DNA from: Ovoidimarina sp050299695
Lineage (GTDB): Bacteria; Pseudomonadota; Alphaproteobacteria; Rhodobacterales; Rhodobacteraceae
Length of the DNA: 23,650 bases
Assembly (NCBI GenBank): GCA_050299695.1
Contig: JBNKWI010000054.1
Span: 1-23,650 of the forward strand
Direction: 5' to 3'
Shown here: in pieces, positions 14,592-21,947 of the stretch
Layout: every line of letters begins with the position of its first letter
Numbering within the stretch: position 1 is the stretch's first letter
Made by a program: the position numbers and the translations under genes
The notes under the pieces: generated by a model
Databases searched by the model: none
What the model was told of the DNA's origin: nothing
Seen by the model: only the letters and a program-made list of their open reading frames with translations

Positions 14592-15202
14592 CAGCCCGCC
14601 TTCCCTTCCGCCTTGTCGTCGCCCGGGAGCACGTATTCCGCGCCCTCCCAGGGCGACATGAAATCGAACTGCCGGTATTCCTGCACCAGGCTCACCGGCT
14701 CGTAGACCACCCGCTTCTGCGCCTCGTCATAGCGCACCTCGGTATAGCCCGTGGTCGGGAAGTCCTTCCGGAGCGGATAGCCCCGGAACCCGTAATCGGT
14801 GAGGATCCGTCTGAGGTCCGGATGGCCCGAGAACAGGATCCCGAACATGTCGAACACCTCGCGCTCGAACCAGTTGGCGCTCGGGTGGACCGTCACGATC
14901 GACGGCACCATCTCGTCCTCGCGCACCGCCAGCTTCAGCCGGATCCGGTGGTTCTGGTACATCGACAGGAAATGGTAGACCACGTCGAACCGCGCCTCGC
15001 GGCCCGGATGGTCCACCGCCGTGATGTCCACGAGCGTCGAGAAGCGGCAGTTCCGGTCGGCCTTGAGGAACTCGACGAAGCTCACGAAGGCGCCCGCCGT
15101 CACCTCCATGGTCAGCTCGCCGAACGCCACCTCCCAGTTCAGCACGCAATCGGTGCGCTTCGCCTCGATATGTGCCCCGAGTTCCTGCAAGGCTTCGGAC
15201 AT
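14591..15202 (-). CDS. nuoC: NADH-quinone oxidoreductase subunit C (30-kDa)
   Basis: This 203-aa subunit of the peripheral arm packs against NuoD. The family signature is clear: SANWFEREVFDMFGILFSGH, followed by PDLRRILTDYGFRGYPLRKD and FPTTGYTEVRYDEAQKRVVY. It is a stand-alone NuoC, not the NuoCD fusion of E. coli. It lies 15 bp downstream of nuoB. Confidence 0.98.
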   Translation of the reverse strand: MSEALQELGAHIEAKRTDCVLNWEVAFGELTMEVTAGAFVSFVEFLKADRNCRFSTLVDITAVDHPGREARFDVVYHFLSMYQNHRIRLKLAVREDEMVPSIVTVHPSANWFEREVFDMFGILFSGHPDLRRILTDYGFRGYPLRKDFPTTGYTEVRYDEAQKRVVYEPVSLVQEYRQFDFMSPWEGAEYVLPGDDKAEGKAG

Positions 15203-15217
15203 GGGCGCCCCCCTGTT

Positions 15218-15751
15218 TTAGCGTGCGATGGTGCCGGTGCGGCGGATCTTCCGCTGCAGCTGCAGGATGCCGTAGACCAGGGCCTCGGCGGTCGGCGGGC
15301 AGCCCGGCACGTAGATGTCCACCGGCACGATCCGGTCGCAACCCCGCACCACCGAGTAGCTGTAATGGTAGTAACCGCCGCCATTGGCGCAGGACCCCAT
15401 CGAGATCACGTAGCGCGGCTCGGGCATCTGGTCGTAGACCTTGCGGAGCGCCGGCGCCATCTTGTTCGTCAGCGTCCCCGCCACGATCATCAGGTCCGAC
15501 TGCCGCGGCGAGGCACGCGGCGCGGTTCCGAACCGCTCGAGATCGTAGCGCGGCATCGAGGAATGCATCATCTCCACCGCGCAACAGGCGAGCCCGAAGG
15601 TCATCCAGTGCAGGCTGCCCGTCCGCGCCCAGTTAACGATGTCCTCGGTCGAGGTGACGAGGAACCCCTTGTCCTGCAACTCGCGGTTCAGGGCCCGGGT
15701 CGCCACCTCACGGTCGGCGCCTGCATCGTTGACGGCGGTACTCACGCCCAT
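15218..15751 (-). CDS. nuoB: NADH-quinone oxidoreductase subunit B (PSST, cluster N2)
   Basis: This 177-aa subunit holds the terminal [4Fe-4S] cluster N2. All four ligands are visible: C56 and C57 (GLACCAVEMM), C121 (SMGSCANGGGYY) and C151 (YVPGCPPTAEAL). The start has GGGGAGAG 7 nt upstream. Unlike the usual arrangement it is not adjacent to nuoA. About 950 bp with an opposite-strand gene lie between them, and a plausible promoter precedes it. Confidence 0.98.
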   Translation of the reverse strand: MGVSTAVNDAGADREVATRALNRELQDKGFLVTSTEDIVNWARTGSLHWMTFGLACCAVEMMHSSMPRYDLERFGTAPRASPRQSDLMIVAGTLTNKMAPALRKVYDQMPEPRYVISMGSCANGGGYYHYSYSVVRGCDRIVPVDIYVPGCPPTAEALVYGILQLQRKIRRTGTIAR

Positions 15752-15781
15752 GGTCGTCTCTCCCCGACGGGTTCGGAATCC

Positions 15782-15810
15782 GGTCTATGCCCTGCGCCGT
15801 GGATGGTCAA
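15782..15810 (-). promoter_or_regulatory. Candidate sigma-70-type promoter for nuoB
   Basis: TTGACC (15810-15805), a 17-bp spacer and TAGACC (15787-15782) lie 30 bp before the nuoB start. The -35 matches 5 of 6 bases. The same -35 and spacing occurs before nuoA. It would explain how nuoB onward is expressed despite separation from nuoA. Confidence 0.4.
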
Positions 15811-15981
15811 CGCATCGCCGCGCCGCGGAGGCCCCCGGAACACCCCCCCAATCAGACCGGGCCGATTTTCGATGCGTCGATCCCACCCTTGGCGAGAGGC
15901 CGCGCCGCACGCAGTTGACGTTGCGGCTTTCTGCCTCCTGGTGTTTGCTCGGCGGCGGCTTGACCTGTTTGAGGAGGCCGA

Positions 15982-16415
15982 ATGGGAATGCGAGACTTGG
16001 CGGTTTCATGTCAGGAACTGGGATGCGATCGGCTTCTGGACGATTGGCGGTGGTTGGTTCCCGACGCGATGGAGCCATTGTTGATCGGGATTTTCGGGGA
16101 CTGGGTGTTCGGAGCGCCGGATGGCTCCCATTGGCATCTCGATCTTCTTGAAGGCAGGTTTCACAGGATCGCCGACGGGTCGCAGGACTTCAACGCAAAG
16201 AAGGAACAGCCGCACTATCGGAACGAGTGGTTCGGTAGGACTGGGCCAACATTGCCCTCGGCAACGGTCTCGTTCCCGAACGCGACGAGTGTCTTGGCTG
16301 GCGCGTAGCTCCAATTCTCGGCGGTGAGTTCGCAGTCGAGAACATCGAGGTCTTTCCCCTGGCTGCGTATCAGAGGATTGCCGGAAGCCTTTTTCGCCAA
16401 ATTGCGGGCAGTTAG
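15982..16415 (+). pseudogene. Frameshifted DUF1851 (T6SS Tdi1-like immunity domain) gene inside the nuo cluster
   Basis: ATG at 15982 has GAGGAGG 4-5 nt upstream. The frame encodes LLDDWRWLVPDAMEPLLIGI, FGDWVFGAPDGSHWHLDLLE and YRNEWFG up to about 16233. It then loses similarity, while the next frame resumes at 16236 with DWANIALGNGLVPERDECLG, WRVAPILGGEFAVENIEVF and ends LFRQIAGS with TAG at 16413-16415. A single deleted base between GGT and AG (position about 16233) restores a continuous protein of about 144 residues (NEWFGEDWANIALGNGL). The pattern DWRWLV, FGDW and PPVLGGE/PILGGE-ENIE is that of DUF1851 proteins, some of which are type VI secretion immunity proteins (Tdi1). The gene is on the opposite strand to nuo and has lower GC than its flanks, so it is likely an insertion. 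Confidence 0.75.
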
Positions 16416-16470
16416 AGCAGGATGCATTCCAGCGGAGGCGCGCAATCTCCGCTGAAAGCACCTTCTGCCG

Positions 16471-16650
16471 CGACGAAGCACGAAGCCGGGCGCGCGCCTG
16501 CCCGAGGGATGGCGCTGCAACGGTTGAGCGGGGCACTTTATCCCACCAAATCCGCCGTACAACCGCTCAACTCGGAACGTCACCAGAGCGCCAGCCCGCC
16601 CGAACGGGCAGGCGCTCGCCCGGCGCCTTCGGCGCTGTTCGGGCGGGGGC
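16471..16650 (-). repeat. Inverted-repeat-bounded interspersed repeat, copy C (reverse orientation)
   Basis: On the minus strand this begins CCCGCCCGAACAGCGCCG, as in copy A, and continues with the same arms (16604-16624 and 16485-16505, complementary except at a few positions) and GCAGCGCCATCCC near the end. The interior differs from copies A/B in the middle and contains its own stem GTTGAGCGG/CCGCTCAAC. It lies between the end of the DUF1851 pseudogene and the end of nuoA, again at a convergent junction. Confidence 0.85.
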
Positions 16651-16678
16651 AAAACATGGCTGTCGTTTGACACTCTTC

Positions 16679-16699
16679 GTCACGGCCTCCGGCCGTGAC
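16679..16699 (-). terminator. Hairpin directly after the nuoA stop
   Basis: A 9-bp perfect stem GTCACGGCC/GGCCGTGAC with a 3-nt loop lies 6 bp past the nuoA stop codon. No U-tract follows on the minus strand, so termination is plausible but not certain. It fits nuoA being a separate transcript here. Confidence 0.45.
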
Positions 16700-16705
16700 C
16701 GCGCC

Positions 16706-17071
16706 TCACTCCCAGTCCATCGCGCCCTTCTTCCACTCGTAGGCGAAGCCCGCGGTCAGGACGGCAAGGAACACCATCATCGACCAGAACGCCGCGTCCG
16801 AGAGGTTCCCGAACGCCACCGCCCAGGGGAACAGGAAGGCGATCTCCAGATCGAAGATGATGAACAGGATCGAGACCAGGTAGAACCGCACGTCGAACTT
16901 CATCCGCGCGTCGTCGAAGGCGTTGAAGCCGCATTCGTAGGCCGAGACCTTCTCGGGATCCGGGTTCCGCACCGCGATGACCACGGCGGCGAGGATCAGC
17001 ACCAGCCCGAGCCCGATGGCGAGCGCGAGGAAGATCAGGATCGGCAGGTATTCCCGGAGGATGTCGTCCAC
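16706..17071 (-). CDS. nuoA: NADH-quinone oxidoreductase subunit A
   Basis: This 121-aa subunit has three membrane helices. GTG at 17071 is chosen (MDDILREYLPILIFLALAIG) because GGGAG lies 8 nt upstream and the protein then has the usual length; the upstream extension is Arg-rich and falls in the promoter. Signatures are NPDPEKVSAYECGFNAFDDA, the loop with the conserved Cys (ECGF), and FYLVSILFIIFDLEIAFLFP. It is intact, but separated from nuoB. Confidence 0.97.
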   Translation of the reverse strand: MDDILREYLPILIFLALAIGLGLVLILAAVVIAVRNPDPEKVSAYECGFNAFDDARMKFDVRFYLVSILFIIFDLEIAFLFPWAVAFGNLSDAAFWSMMVFLAVLTAGFAYEWKKGAMDWE

Positions 17072-17099
17072 GGCAAGGGCTCCCGTACGGTCTCGGCCC

Positions 17100-17128
17100 T
17101 GCTTACGCCGCGGCGTCCGCCTGGTCAA
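17100..17128 (-). promoter_or_regulatory. Candidate sigma-70-type promoter for nuoA
   Basis: TTGACC (17128-17123), 17 bp, TAAGCA (17105-17100), 28 bp before the nuoA start. The -35 hexamer and spacing are identical to the candidate before nuoB. The 330 bp upstream of it (17129-17456) show no coding signal and are partly AT-rich (17320-17420), as expected for an upstream control region. Confidence 0.4.
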
Positions 17129-17456
17129 TGCGAGGCGCGGGAAAGCGGGGCCGGCCCGTACCCGGCCCGGCCCCCTCGTTACCCTCCCCCTTCGCCGCCG
17201 CAGGTGCGGAGCACGTCCGCAGGCCGGGTCGAAATACCCCCGGGCCCGGACCCCTGCCTCTCGCGGCCAGCCCGACCGCCTGACATGGGCCCTCGCACGG
17301 CACGAAGAAGGTCACCAATTACCCCCTCATGAAAACAACAGCTTTGAAATCTACGCTTGCACCGGGGTCTCTACACACAATGAACACGAACCGCCCCGCA
17401 CTCCCAAACACCCGAAGCATCCTTGACGGTACGAGTCGCAATTTGCCGGAGCCGCG

Positions 17457-17826
17457 TCAGCGGAGGGTCAAAGAAGCGTCAAGGCAGCAGTAATTCTTTC
17501 CGTTTCTTGCCCGCCGCGCGTCCAAGCGAAAGAAAATGTCCTCCCTCGCGCGCCCGACCCCGTGTCTGAAACCCCCACGGCTCCGCCCCGCCGGCACAAT
17601 CCCGGCCTGCGCACCGCAAGACCGCCCGATCTTTGGGTCCGGAAAATCCCGGGGGTGAGCGCCGCAGGCGCGAGGGGGCAGAGCCCCCTCACCGCCCCGG
17701 AAATCCGTCCCAGGCCGCCGGCACGCGCGCCCCGCCACCCACGGGCGCCTCCCCCTCCCCACTGGAGGGGGACCGAGGGGGAGGCGCCCCCTGTGGGATC
17801 GAGGCGAAGGCCCCCGCCGCCCGCCC
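17457..17826. other. Non-coding region with GC hairpins between nuoA upstream region and GST
   Basis: No convincing gene is seen in these 370 bp. Two hairpins stand out: AGGGGGC/GCCCCCT with a 3-nt loop (17673-17689), flanked by GGTGAG/CTCACC, and a perfect 13-bp stem (17744-17756 with 17776-17788). The second is 39 bp past the GST stop and may terminate that transcript. Overlapping long ORFs here have repetitive Pro/Arg/Ala translations and are not genes. Confidence 0.6.
17744..17788 (-). terminator. Likely terminator hairpin of the GST gene
   Basis: Perfect 13-bp stem GGCGCCTCCCCCT/AGGGGGAGGCGCC with a 19-nt loop that itself can pair. It lies 39 bp downstream of the GST stop. There is no U-tract, so it may be a stabilising 3' structure instead. 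Confidence 0.4.
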
Positions 17827-18477
17827 TCACCCGTCCCAGGCCGGATAGAACTCCCGCGCATAAAGCGCCTCGCCCGGCCCCGGCAGGCTCGCGCGGAACG
17901 CCGCCCGCGCCGCGATCCGCCCGTACCAGGCCGCGAGCGCCGGAAAGCCCTCGATCCGCGCGAAGTGCCGCGCCATGTAGACCGCCTGCCCCACCGCCAC
18001 ATCCGCCGCCGAGAACCCGCCGTCCAGCAGGAACGCCCGCCCCCCGAGCCGCCCCTCGAGCGCCGCATGACATTTCCCGATCCGCGCCGCCTCGAGCTTC
18101 ATCACCAAAGGCGAGCGCATATGGTCCTCATGGAGCATCACATGCTGCTGCGTCAGCGCCGCCACATGCTGGCTCACCGTTTCCGCAAAATGCAGCCAGA
18201 TCAGCCAGTCCGCCCGCTCCGGATCGCCCGGCCCCCGCCCGAGCCCCGCCTCCGGAAACCGCTCGCACAACAGTTCCAGGATCGCCCCGGATTCCCAGAG
18301 CACCCGCCCGTCCAGCTCCAGCGCTGGCACACGCCCCACCGGATGCAAGGCCAGATACTCCGGCGCCCGGAGCGACTTGTCGAACGGATGCACCACCAGC
18401 TCGAACTCCGCGCCGATCTCGTGCAAGAGCCACAACACCCGCATCGACCGCGATTGCGGACAATGATGCAGCCGCAT
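17827..18477 (-). CDS. Glutathione S-transferase family protein
   Basis: This 216-aa protein starts MRLHHCPQSRSMRVLWLLHE. The N-terminal thioredoxin-fold domain has the PQSRSMRV glutathione-site pattern, the cis-Pro VGRVPALELDG and the SGAILELLCERFP (Glu/Ser-Gly) motif. The C-terminal helical domain contains LLDGGFSAADVAVGQAVYMA with the conserved N-capping Asp. The fold and length are those of a cytosolic GST; the substrate cannot be predicted. It is divergent from the methyltransferase gene, with 121 bp between starts that must contain both promoters. Confidence 0.9.
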   Translation of the reverse strand: MRLHHCPQSRSMRVLWLLHEIGAEFELVVHPFDKSLRAPEYLALHPVGRVPALELDGRVLWESGAILELLCERFPEAGLGRGPGDPERADWLIWLHFAETVSQHVAALTQQHVMLHEDHMRSPLVMKLEAARIGKCHAALEGRLGGRAFLLDGGFSAADVAVGQAVYMARHFARIEGFPALAAWYGRIAARAAFRASLPGPGEALYAREFYPAWDG

Positions 18478-18598
18478 CACGCCGCGCCCTCCGCCAGAGG
18501 CGGCCCGATCGGCGCAATCCGGCCACGGTTCACGATCGCGATCCTGCGAAACACGGATTTTCCTTTCACCATGGGACGTTGCCGCCCACCCTGCCCTC

Positions 18599-19330
18599 AT
18601 GCGCGAAGAGACCCGCAACATCCACGACCCGGATTTCGTCAAGGCTGTCTTCGACCGCTGCGGCCGCAACTACCGCTATTGGAGCGCCATCGCCTCCCTC
18701 GGCTTCATCCGCCGCTGGCGCAAGCAATGCGTCGCGGCGCTTCCGCTCGCCCCCGGCAGGGCGGCCGAAGGCGTCGACCTCATGGCCGGCACCGGCGAGG
18801 TCTGGCCGCATCTCCTCCGCCGCCATCCCGGCATCGCCCGGATCACCGCCATCGACATCTCGCACCAGATGCACCTCCAGGCCATCGAACGCCTGCATCG
18901 CGGCCGCGAGGACCGGATCGAGCATCTCGAGGCCAATGTCCTCACCCGGGACCTGCCCGGGGCCAGCGCCGATTTCGTCATCGCCAGTTTCGGGCTGAAA
19001 ACCTTCGATCCCGCGCAGCAGCGCCGCCTCGCCGCCCAGATCGCCCATCTCCTCCGCCCCGGCGGCGGCTTCGCCCTGGTCGAGGCGACCGACCCGACCG
19101 GCTGGGCCCTCCGCCCGCTCTACCGCCTCTATCTCGACCGCGTCCTGCCCCTCGTCGAACGCCTCTTCCTCCGGGGCGCACAGGATTTCGCCATGCTCGG
19201 GATCTACACCCGCGGCTTCCGCGATTGCGGCCAGATGGCCGAGGCGCTCCGGGCCGAGGGTCTCGCGGTCACCGAAACCCGCCTGTTCTTCGGCTGCGCC
19301 GGCCTCCTCTCGGGCCGAAAACCCGCCTGA
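18599..19330 (+). CDS. UbiE/MenG-like class I SAM-dependent methyltransferase
   Basis: This 243-aa enzyme has motif I GVDLMAGTGEVWPHL (58-72), an acidic end of the second strand at ITAIDISHQM, DVV-type motif ADFVIASFGLKTFD and motif III LLRPGGGFALVEATDPTGW. The pattern resembles UbiE/MenG and related family enzymes, but GTGEVWPHLL and the C-terminal part differ enough that a ubiquinone-specific role is not assigned. It is encoded alone, divergent from GST and convergent with the macrodomain gene (5 bp between stops). Confidence 0.82.
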   Translation: MREETRNIHDPDFVKAVFDRCGRNYRYWSAIASLGFIRRWRKQCVAALPLAPGRAAEGVDLMAGTGEVWPHLLRRHPGIARITAIDISHQMHLQAIERLHRGREDRIEHLEANVLTRDLPGASADFVIASFGLKTFDPAQQRRLAAQIAHLLRPGGGFALVEATDPTGWALRPLYRLYLDRVLPLVERLFLRGAQDFAMLGIYTRGFRDCGQMAEALRAEGLAVTETRLFFGCAGLLSGRKPA

Positions 19331-19335
19331 CCCGC

Positions 19336-19845
19336 TCACCGCCCCACCTCCCTCATCGCATTCCCCAGATGCCGCGAGGTCCGCTTGTCGAGCGCCACCA
19401 GGCTCACCGCGATCCGCCCCTCCACGACCGCAGACTCGCCCAGAAGGGTCGCGACGGCAATCCGCGCCGCCCGGTCGTGCGGAAAGCCGAAGGCCCCGGT
19501 CGAGATCGCCGGAAAGGCCAGGCTCGCCGCCCCCAGCGCCTCCGCCAGGGCCAGCGAGCGCCGGTAGCACGAGGCCAGCAACGCGTCCTCACCCGCCTCC
19601 CCGCCGCGCCAGACCGGCCCGACCGTGTGGATCACCCAGCGCGCCGGCAGATCGTACCCCGCGGTCGCCTTCGCCTCCCCGGTCTCGCAACCGCCAAGCC
19701 CCCGGCACTCCGCCGGAAGCCCCGGCCCCGCGGCCCGGTGGATCGCCCCGTCCACCCCGCCGCCGCCCAGAAGCGACCGGTTCGCCGCATTGACGATCGC
19801 GTCCACCTGAAGCCGCGTGATATCCCCCTCGACGATCCCGATCAT
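19336..19845 (-). CDS. Macrodomain protein, probable O-acetyl-ADP-ribose deacetylase
   Basis: This 169-aa protein is a single macrodomain. The family signatures are GDITRLQVDAIVNAANRSLL (7-26), GGGGVDGAIHRAAGP (27-41) and ISTGAFGFP (114-122). N22 and D32 correspond to the catalytic Asn and Asp of YmdB-type enzymes. These bind and hydrolyse ADP-ribose derivatives. The Shine-Dalgarno AGGAGGG lies at 19857-19851, immediately next to a 24-bp hairpin. Confidence 0.92.
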   Translation of the reverse strand: MIGIVEGDITRLQVDAIVNAANRSLLGGGGVDGAIHRAAGPGLPAECRGLGGCETGEAKATAGYDLPARWVIHTVGPVWRGGEAGEDALLASCYRRSLALAEALGAASLAFPAISTGAFGFPHDRAARIAVATLLGESAVVEGRIAVSLVALDKRTSRHLGNAMREVGR

Positions 19846-19857
19846 GCAACCGCCCTC

Positions 19858-19938
19858 CTGTCCTTTCCGGGCCTGTCAGGGCCGCCGAAGGCGCCGGCGC
19901 AGCCGGGCGAAGCGCCTTGACGGGCCCGGAAAGGACAG
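19858..19938. repeat. Long inverted repeat (24-nt arms) upstream of the macrodomain gene
   Basis: The arms 19858-19881 and 19915-19938 share CTGTCCTTTCCGGGCC/GGCCCGGAAAGGACAG, and pair over all 24 positions if two G-U pairs are allowed. The 33-nt loop holds GCCGAAGGCGCCGG, also present in the interspersed repeats. The rest of the gap to 20113 is non-coding and contains CGGGCAG/CTGCCCG near 19965. Confidence 0.85.
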
Positions 19939-20113
19939 CACCCTCGCCAGGGCCCTGTCGGGCAGACCTGCCCGTCAGGGCCTCTCTGCCGAATGCCACC
20001 GCCGCCGCCAGAGCCGACGCCAGGACAGGAGCGCCCACCCGAGCGCCCGCCGCGCCAGCGCGGGGCGCGAGAGCAAGGGAATGCGCCGCAGGCGCTCCGC
20101 CGGATCACACCCC

Positions 20114-20530
20114 TCACCTGAAATCCTCCACCAGCCGGAACCGCTCGCAGACGAGCCGCATCTCCGGGTCCCAGCCGCCGTTCCGCTCGAAATACCCCCG
20201 ATGCCCCGCCTGCCAACCCGCGAGGGTCTCGTCCTCCCCCTCGGCCAGCGCGAAGCCCGCATCCACATCGCAGAACCGCCGCACCGAGACCTCCAGCGTC
20301 TCGATCGCCAGGGCCGGCGTCCCGTCCCAGTTCAGCGAGATGTCCTTCCGCCCGACCGCCGGCAGCGCGGCCCCCTCGGCCTCGTACTCCCGCAGATCGC
20401 CGCAGGTCGCTGTCTTCTTGCCCGCCCGCACCAGCGCCAGAAGCCGGCCGCACAACTCCGGCCCATCCCCGAAGGTGAACGTCTCCGCCCCCGGATACCG
20501 CGCCAGCGCCTCTTCGAGCGTCACACCCAT
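20114..20530 (-). CDS. ASCH-domain protein
   Basis: This 138-aa protein has the ASCH layout: FTFGDGPELCGRLLALVRAG, then KKTATCGDLREYEAEG, GRKDISLNWDGTPALAIETL and VRRFCDVDAGFALAEGEDE, ending RLVCERFRLVEDF. The GKKT(A/S)T motif after the first helix and the E-G-E near the end are typical. ASCH domains are RNA-binding-like (PUA-related); some have hydrolase activity on modified cytidines. No partner gene gives context. No strong Shine-Dalgarno is seen. Confidence 0.82.
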   Translation of the reverse strand: MGVTLEEALARYPGAETFTFGDGPELCGRLLALVRAGKKTATCGDLREYEAEGAALPAVGRKDISLNWDGTPALAIETLEVSVRRFCDVDAGFALAEGEDETLAGWQAGHRGYFERNGGWDPEMRLVCERFRLVEDFR

Positions 20531-20625
20531 GCCGCACGACGCGGTGTTTCGCCCGGGGCCCTTGCCTGAACCCCGGCAAGCCGGCTAACAGCGCCCCGAC
20601 TGAAACCGGAACCGCGAGGGGACCG

Positions 20626-20673
20626 ATGTTCCTGATATCGCACCAGACGCAGCGACCGCCCGCCCGGGCCTGA
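20626..20673 (+). CDS. Possible 15-codon leader ORF
   Basis: ATG at 20626 is preceded by GCGAGGGGACCG, a good ribosome-binding sequence, and encodes MFLISHQTQRPPARA then TGA. It lies 57 bp before the next gene in a 200-bp gap. No attenuator hairpin could be confirmed. It is listed because the ribosome-binding site is better than that of the following gene. Confidence 0.25.
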   Translation: MFLISHQTQRPPARA

Positions 20674-20730
20674 CCCCGGCACGTCCCTCCGTTTCAGCAC
20701 AAGGTCCCGCCCCGCGCGGGGAACCACCCC

Positions 20731-21126
20731 ATGTATGTCCGCTTCATCCGCGAGGAATTCCTCGCCGAGGCCCGCTGCCACGCGGGCTTCTTCGACGCCG
20801 CCTATGACGCCTGGTACGACCGCGGCGATACCGACTGGCGCCACGTCGAGCTCCGCCGCGAGCTGGACTGGTTCAACGCCCGGCTCGACACGCCCGACCG
20901 CTTCCGCCAGAAGATCGGCCGCGGCCGGCCGCGCCCGGGCGTCTGCTGGTTCCGCGACAGCGCGACCGACCATGTCAGCCGCGCGCGCTACGTCGCCTAC
21001 CTCCTCGGCGAACTCGGGCGGCCCATCGCCGAGCTCCGCAGCCCCGGACCGGGCACCGTGATCTGGCAGGACGCCCACCAGATCGTCGCGATCCCGCAGC
21101 GCGACCGGCCGATCCGGCGCCTCTGA
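20731..21126 (+). CDS. Unknown 131-aa protein, rich in Arg and aromatic residues
   Basis: The soluble product begins MYVRFIREEFLAEARCHAGF and contains FDAAYDAWYDRGDTDWRHVE, LRRELDWFNARLDTPDRFRQ, PGVCWFRDSATDHVSRARYV and ends IVAIPQRDRPIRRL. There is no signal peptide or membrane segment. The middle resembles no family recognised; conserved-looking W/H/R positions suggest a nucleic-acid or nucleotide-binding function, but that is guesswork. It lies between the ASCH gene (divergent) and EcsC (convergent, 20 bp). Confidence 0.65.
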   Translation: MYVRFIREEFLAEARCHAGFFDAAYDAWYDRGDTDWRHVELRRELDWFNARLDTPDRFRQKIGRGRPRPGVCWFRDSATDHVSRARYVAYLLGELGRPIAELRSPGPGTVIWQDAHQIVAIPQRDRPIRRL

Positions 21127-21146
21127 CCGGCAGGGGGCGGGGCGGC

Positions 21147-21947
21147 TCACCCCGCCTCGCCCCGCGCATCGGTCACCTCGCCGCGCAGGATCCCCTCCTG
21201 CACCGCCAGCCAGCGCTCGCGATAGGCGTGCCGCGCCGCCAGCGCCACGTCATTCTGGAACGCCGCGTTCACCCCCGCGCCGATCGCCGCGCCCACGAAG
21301 GGCGCAAGCTGCCCCACCTTCCGCGCCGAGAGATTGGTGCCCAGCACCTGCGCCACCCGCTTCGCCGCCGCCTGCGCCCCCGCGCTCTGCCCGGTCATCT
21401 GCACGATCCGCCCCCAGCTCTCCGCCGGCAGCTCGGTCCGGTCCGCCGAGAGCCGCGCCAGCGCCGCCGCCTTCTCCCCGGCCGAGTTCGCACCCGCGAG
21501 CTGCAACACATCGAGAATGAACACCCGCTCCGCCGGCACATCCGTGCCGAACCCGTAGCAGAGCCCGGTGAGCCGCGCCGTCCTGAGCGCCAGCGTGATC
21601 GTCGCCGGCACGTCCACCGCCAGCCCCGCCGCCCCGAAGGCGCCCGCCGCCGCGCCCCCCGTCGCGGCATAGCCCAAGGCCCAGCGCCGTATGTCCGCCG
21701 CCGCCCCGTCGCAGGCCACGAGATCGGCGAAATCGTGGTCGAGCGCCGCCCGCCGGATCGAGGCCGAAGCCGCCCAATCCGCCGCCGCGAGCGCCGCCTC
21801 CACCGCCTCGGGCGGGATCAGCCGGTTCGTCACGAACGAGACCGGGCGCGCCAGCGCCCGGAGCGCGCGCGGCACCGCCGAAGGCGCGGCGGCGCGGTAG
21901 GCATCCTGCTCCGTCAACACCCCGGTCAGATAGGTTTCTTCGGTCAT
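21147..21947 (-). CDS. EcsC-family protein
   Basis: This 266-aa protein starts at ATG 21947, overlapping the preceding LprI-like stop by 4 nt (ATGA). The EcsC pattern is seen in AADIRRWALGYAATGGAAAG, FGAAGLAVDVPATITLALRT, ARLTGLCYGFGTDVP, ERVFILDVLQLAG and the C-terminal LAPFVGAAIGAGVNAAFQND. Gly/Ala-rich hydrophobic stretches are typical and may associate with membranes. EcsC proteins are of unknown biochemical function. Co-translation with three secreted six-cysteine proteins is unusual. Confidence 0.85.
   Translation of the reverse strand: MTEETYLTGVLTEQDAYRAAAPSAVPRALRALARPVSFVTNRLIPPEAVEAALAAADWAASASIRRAALDHDFADLVACDGAAADIRRWALGYAATGGAAAGAFGAAGLAVDVPATITLALRTARLTGLCYGFGTDVPAERVFILDVLQLAGANSAGEKAAALARLSADRTELPAESWGRIVQMTGQSAGAQAAAKRVAQVLGTNLSARKVGQLAPFVGAAIGAGVNAAFQNDVALAARHAYRERWLAVQEGILRGEVTDARGEAG

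Noticed and set aside
17562..19920. Long overlapping plus-strand frames (478 and 651 codons) over GST, methyltransferase and macrodomain genes
   Set aside because: Pro/Arg-rich translations overlap three recognised genes; these are composition artefacts.
18599..20530. GST, methyltransferase, macrodomain and ASCH genes as a defence or toxin-antitoxin island
   Set aside because: Macrodomain and ASCH domains occur in such systems, but here there is no toxin, ART, nuclease or shared operon: the genes are in different orientations and have ordinary composition.
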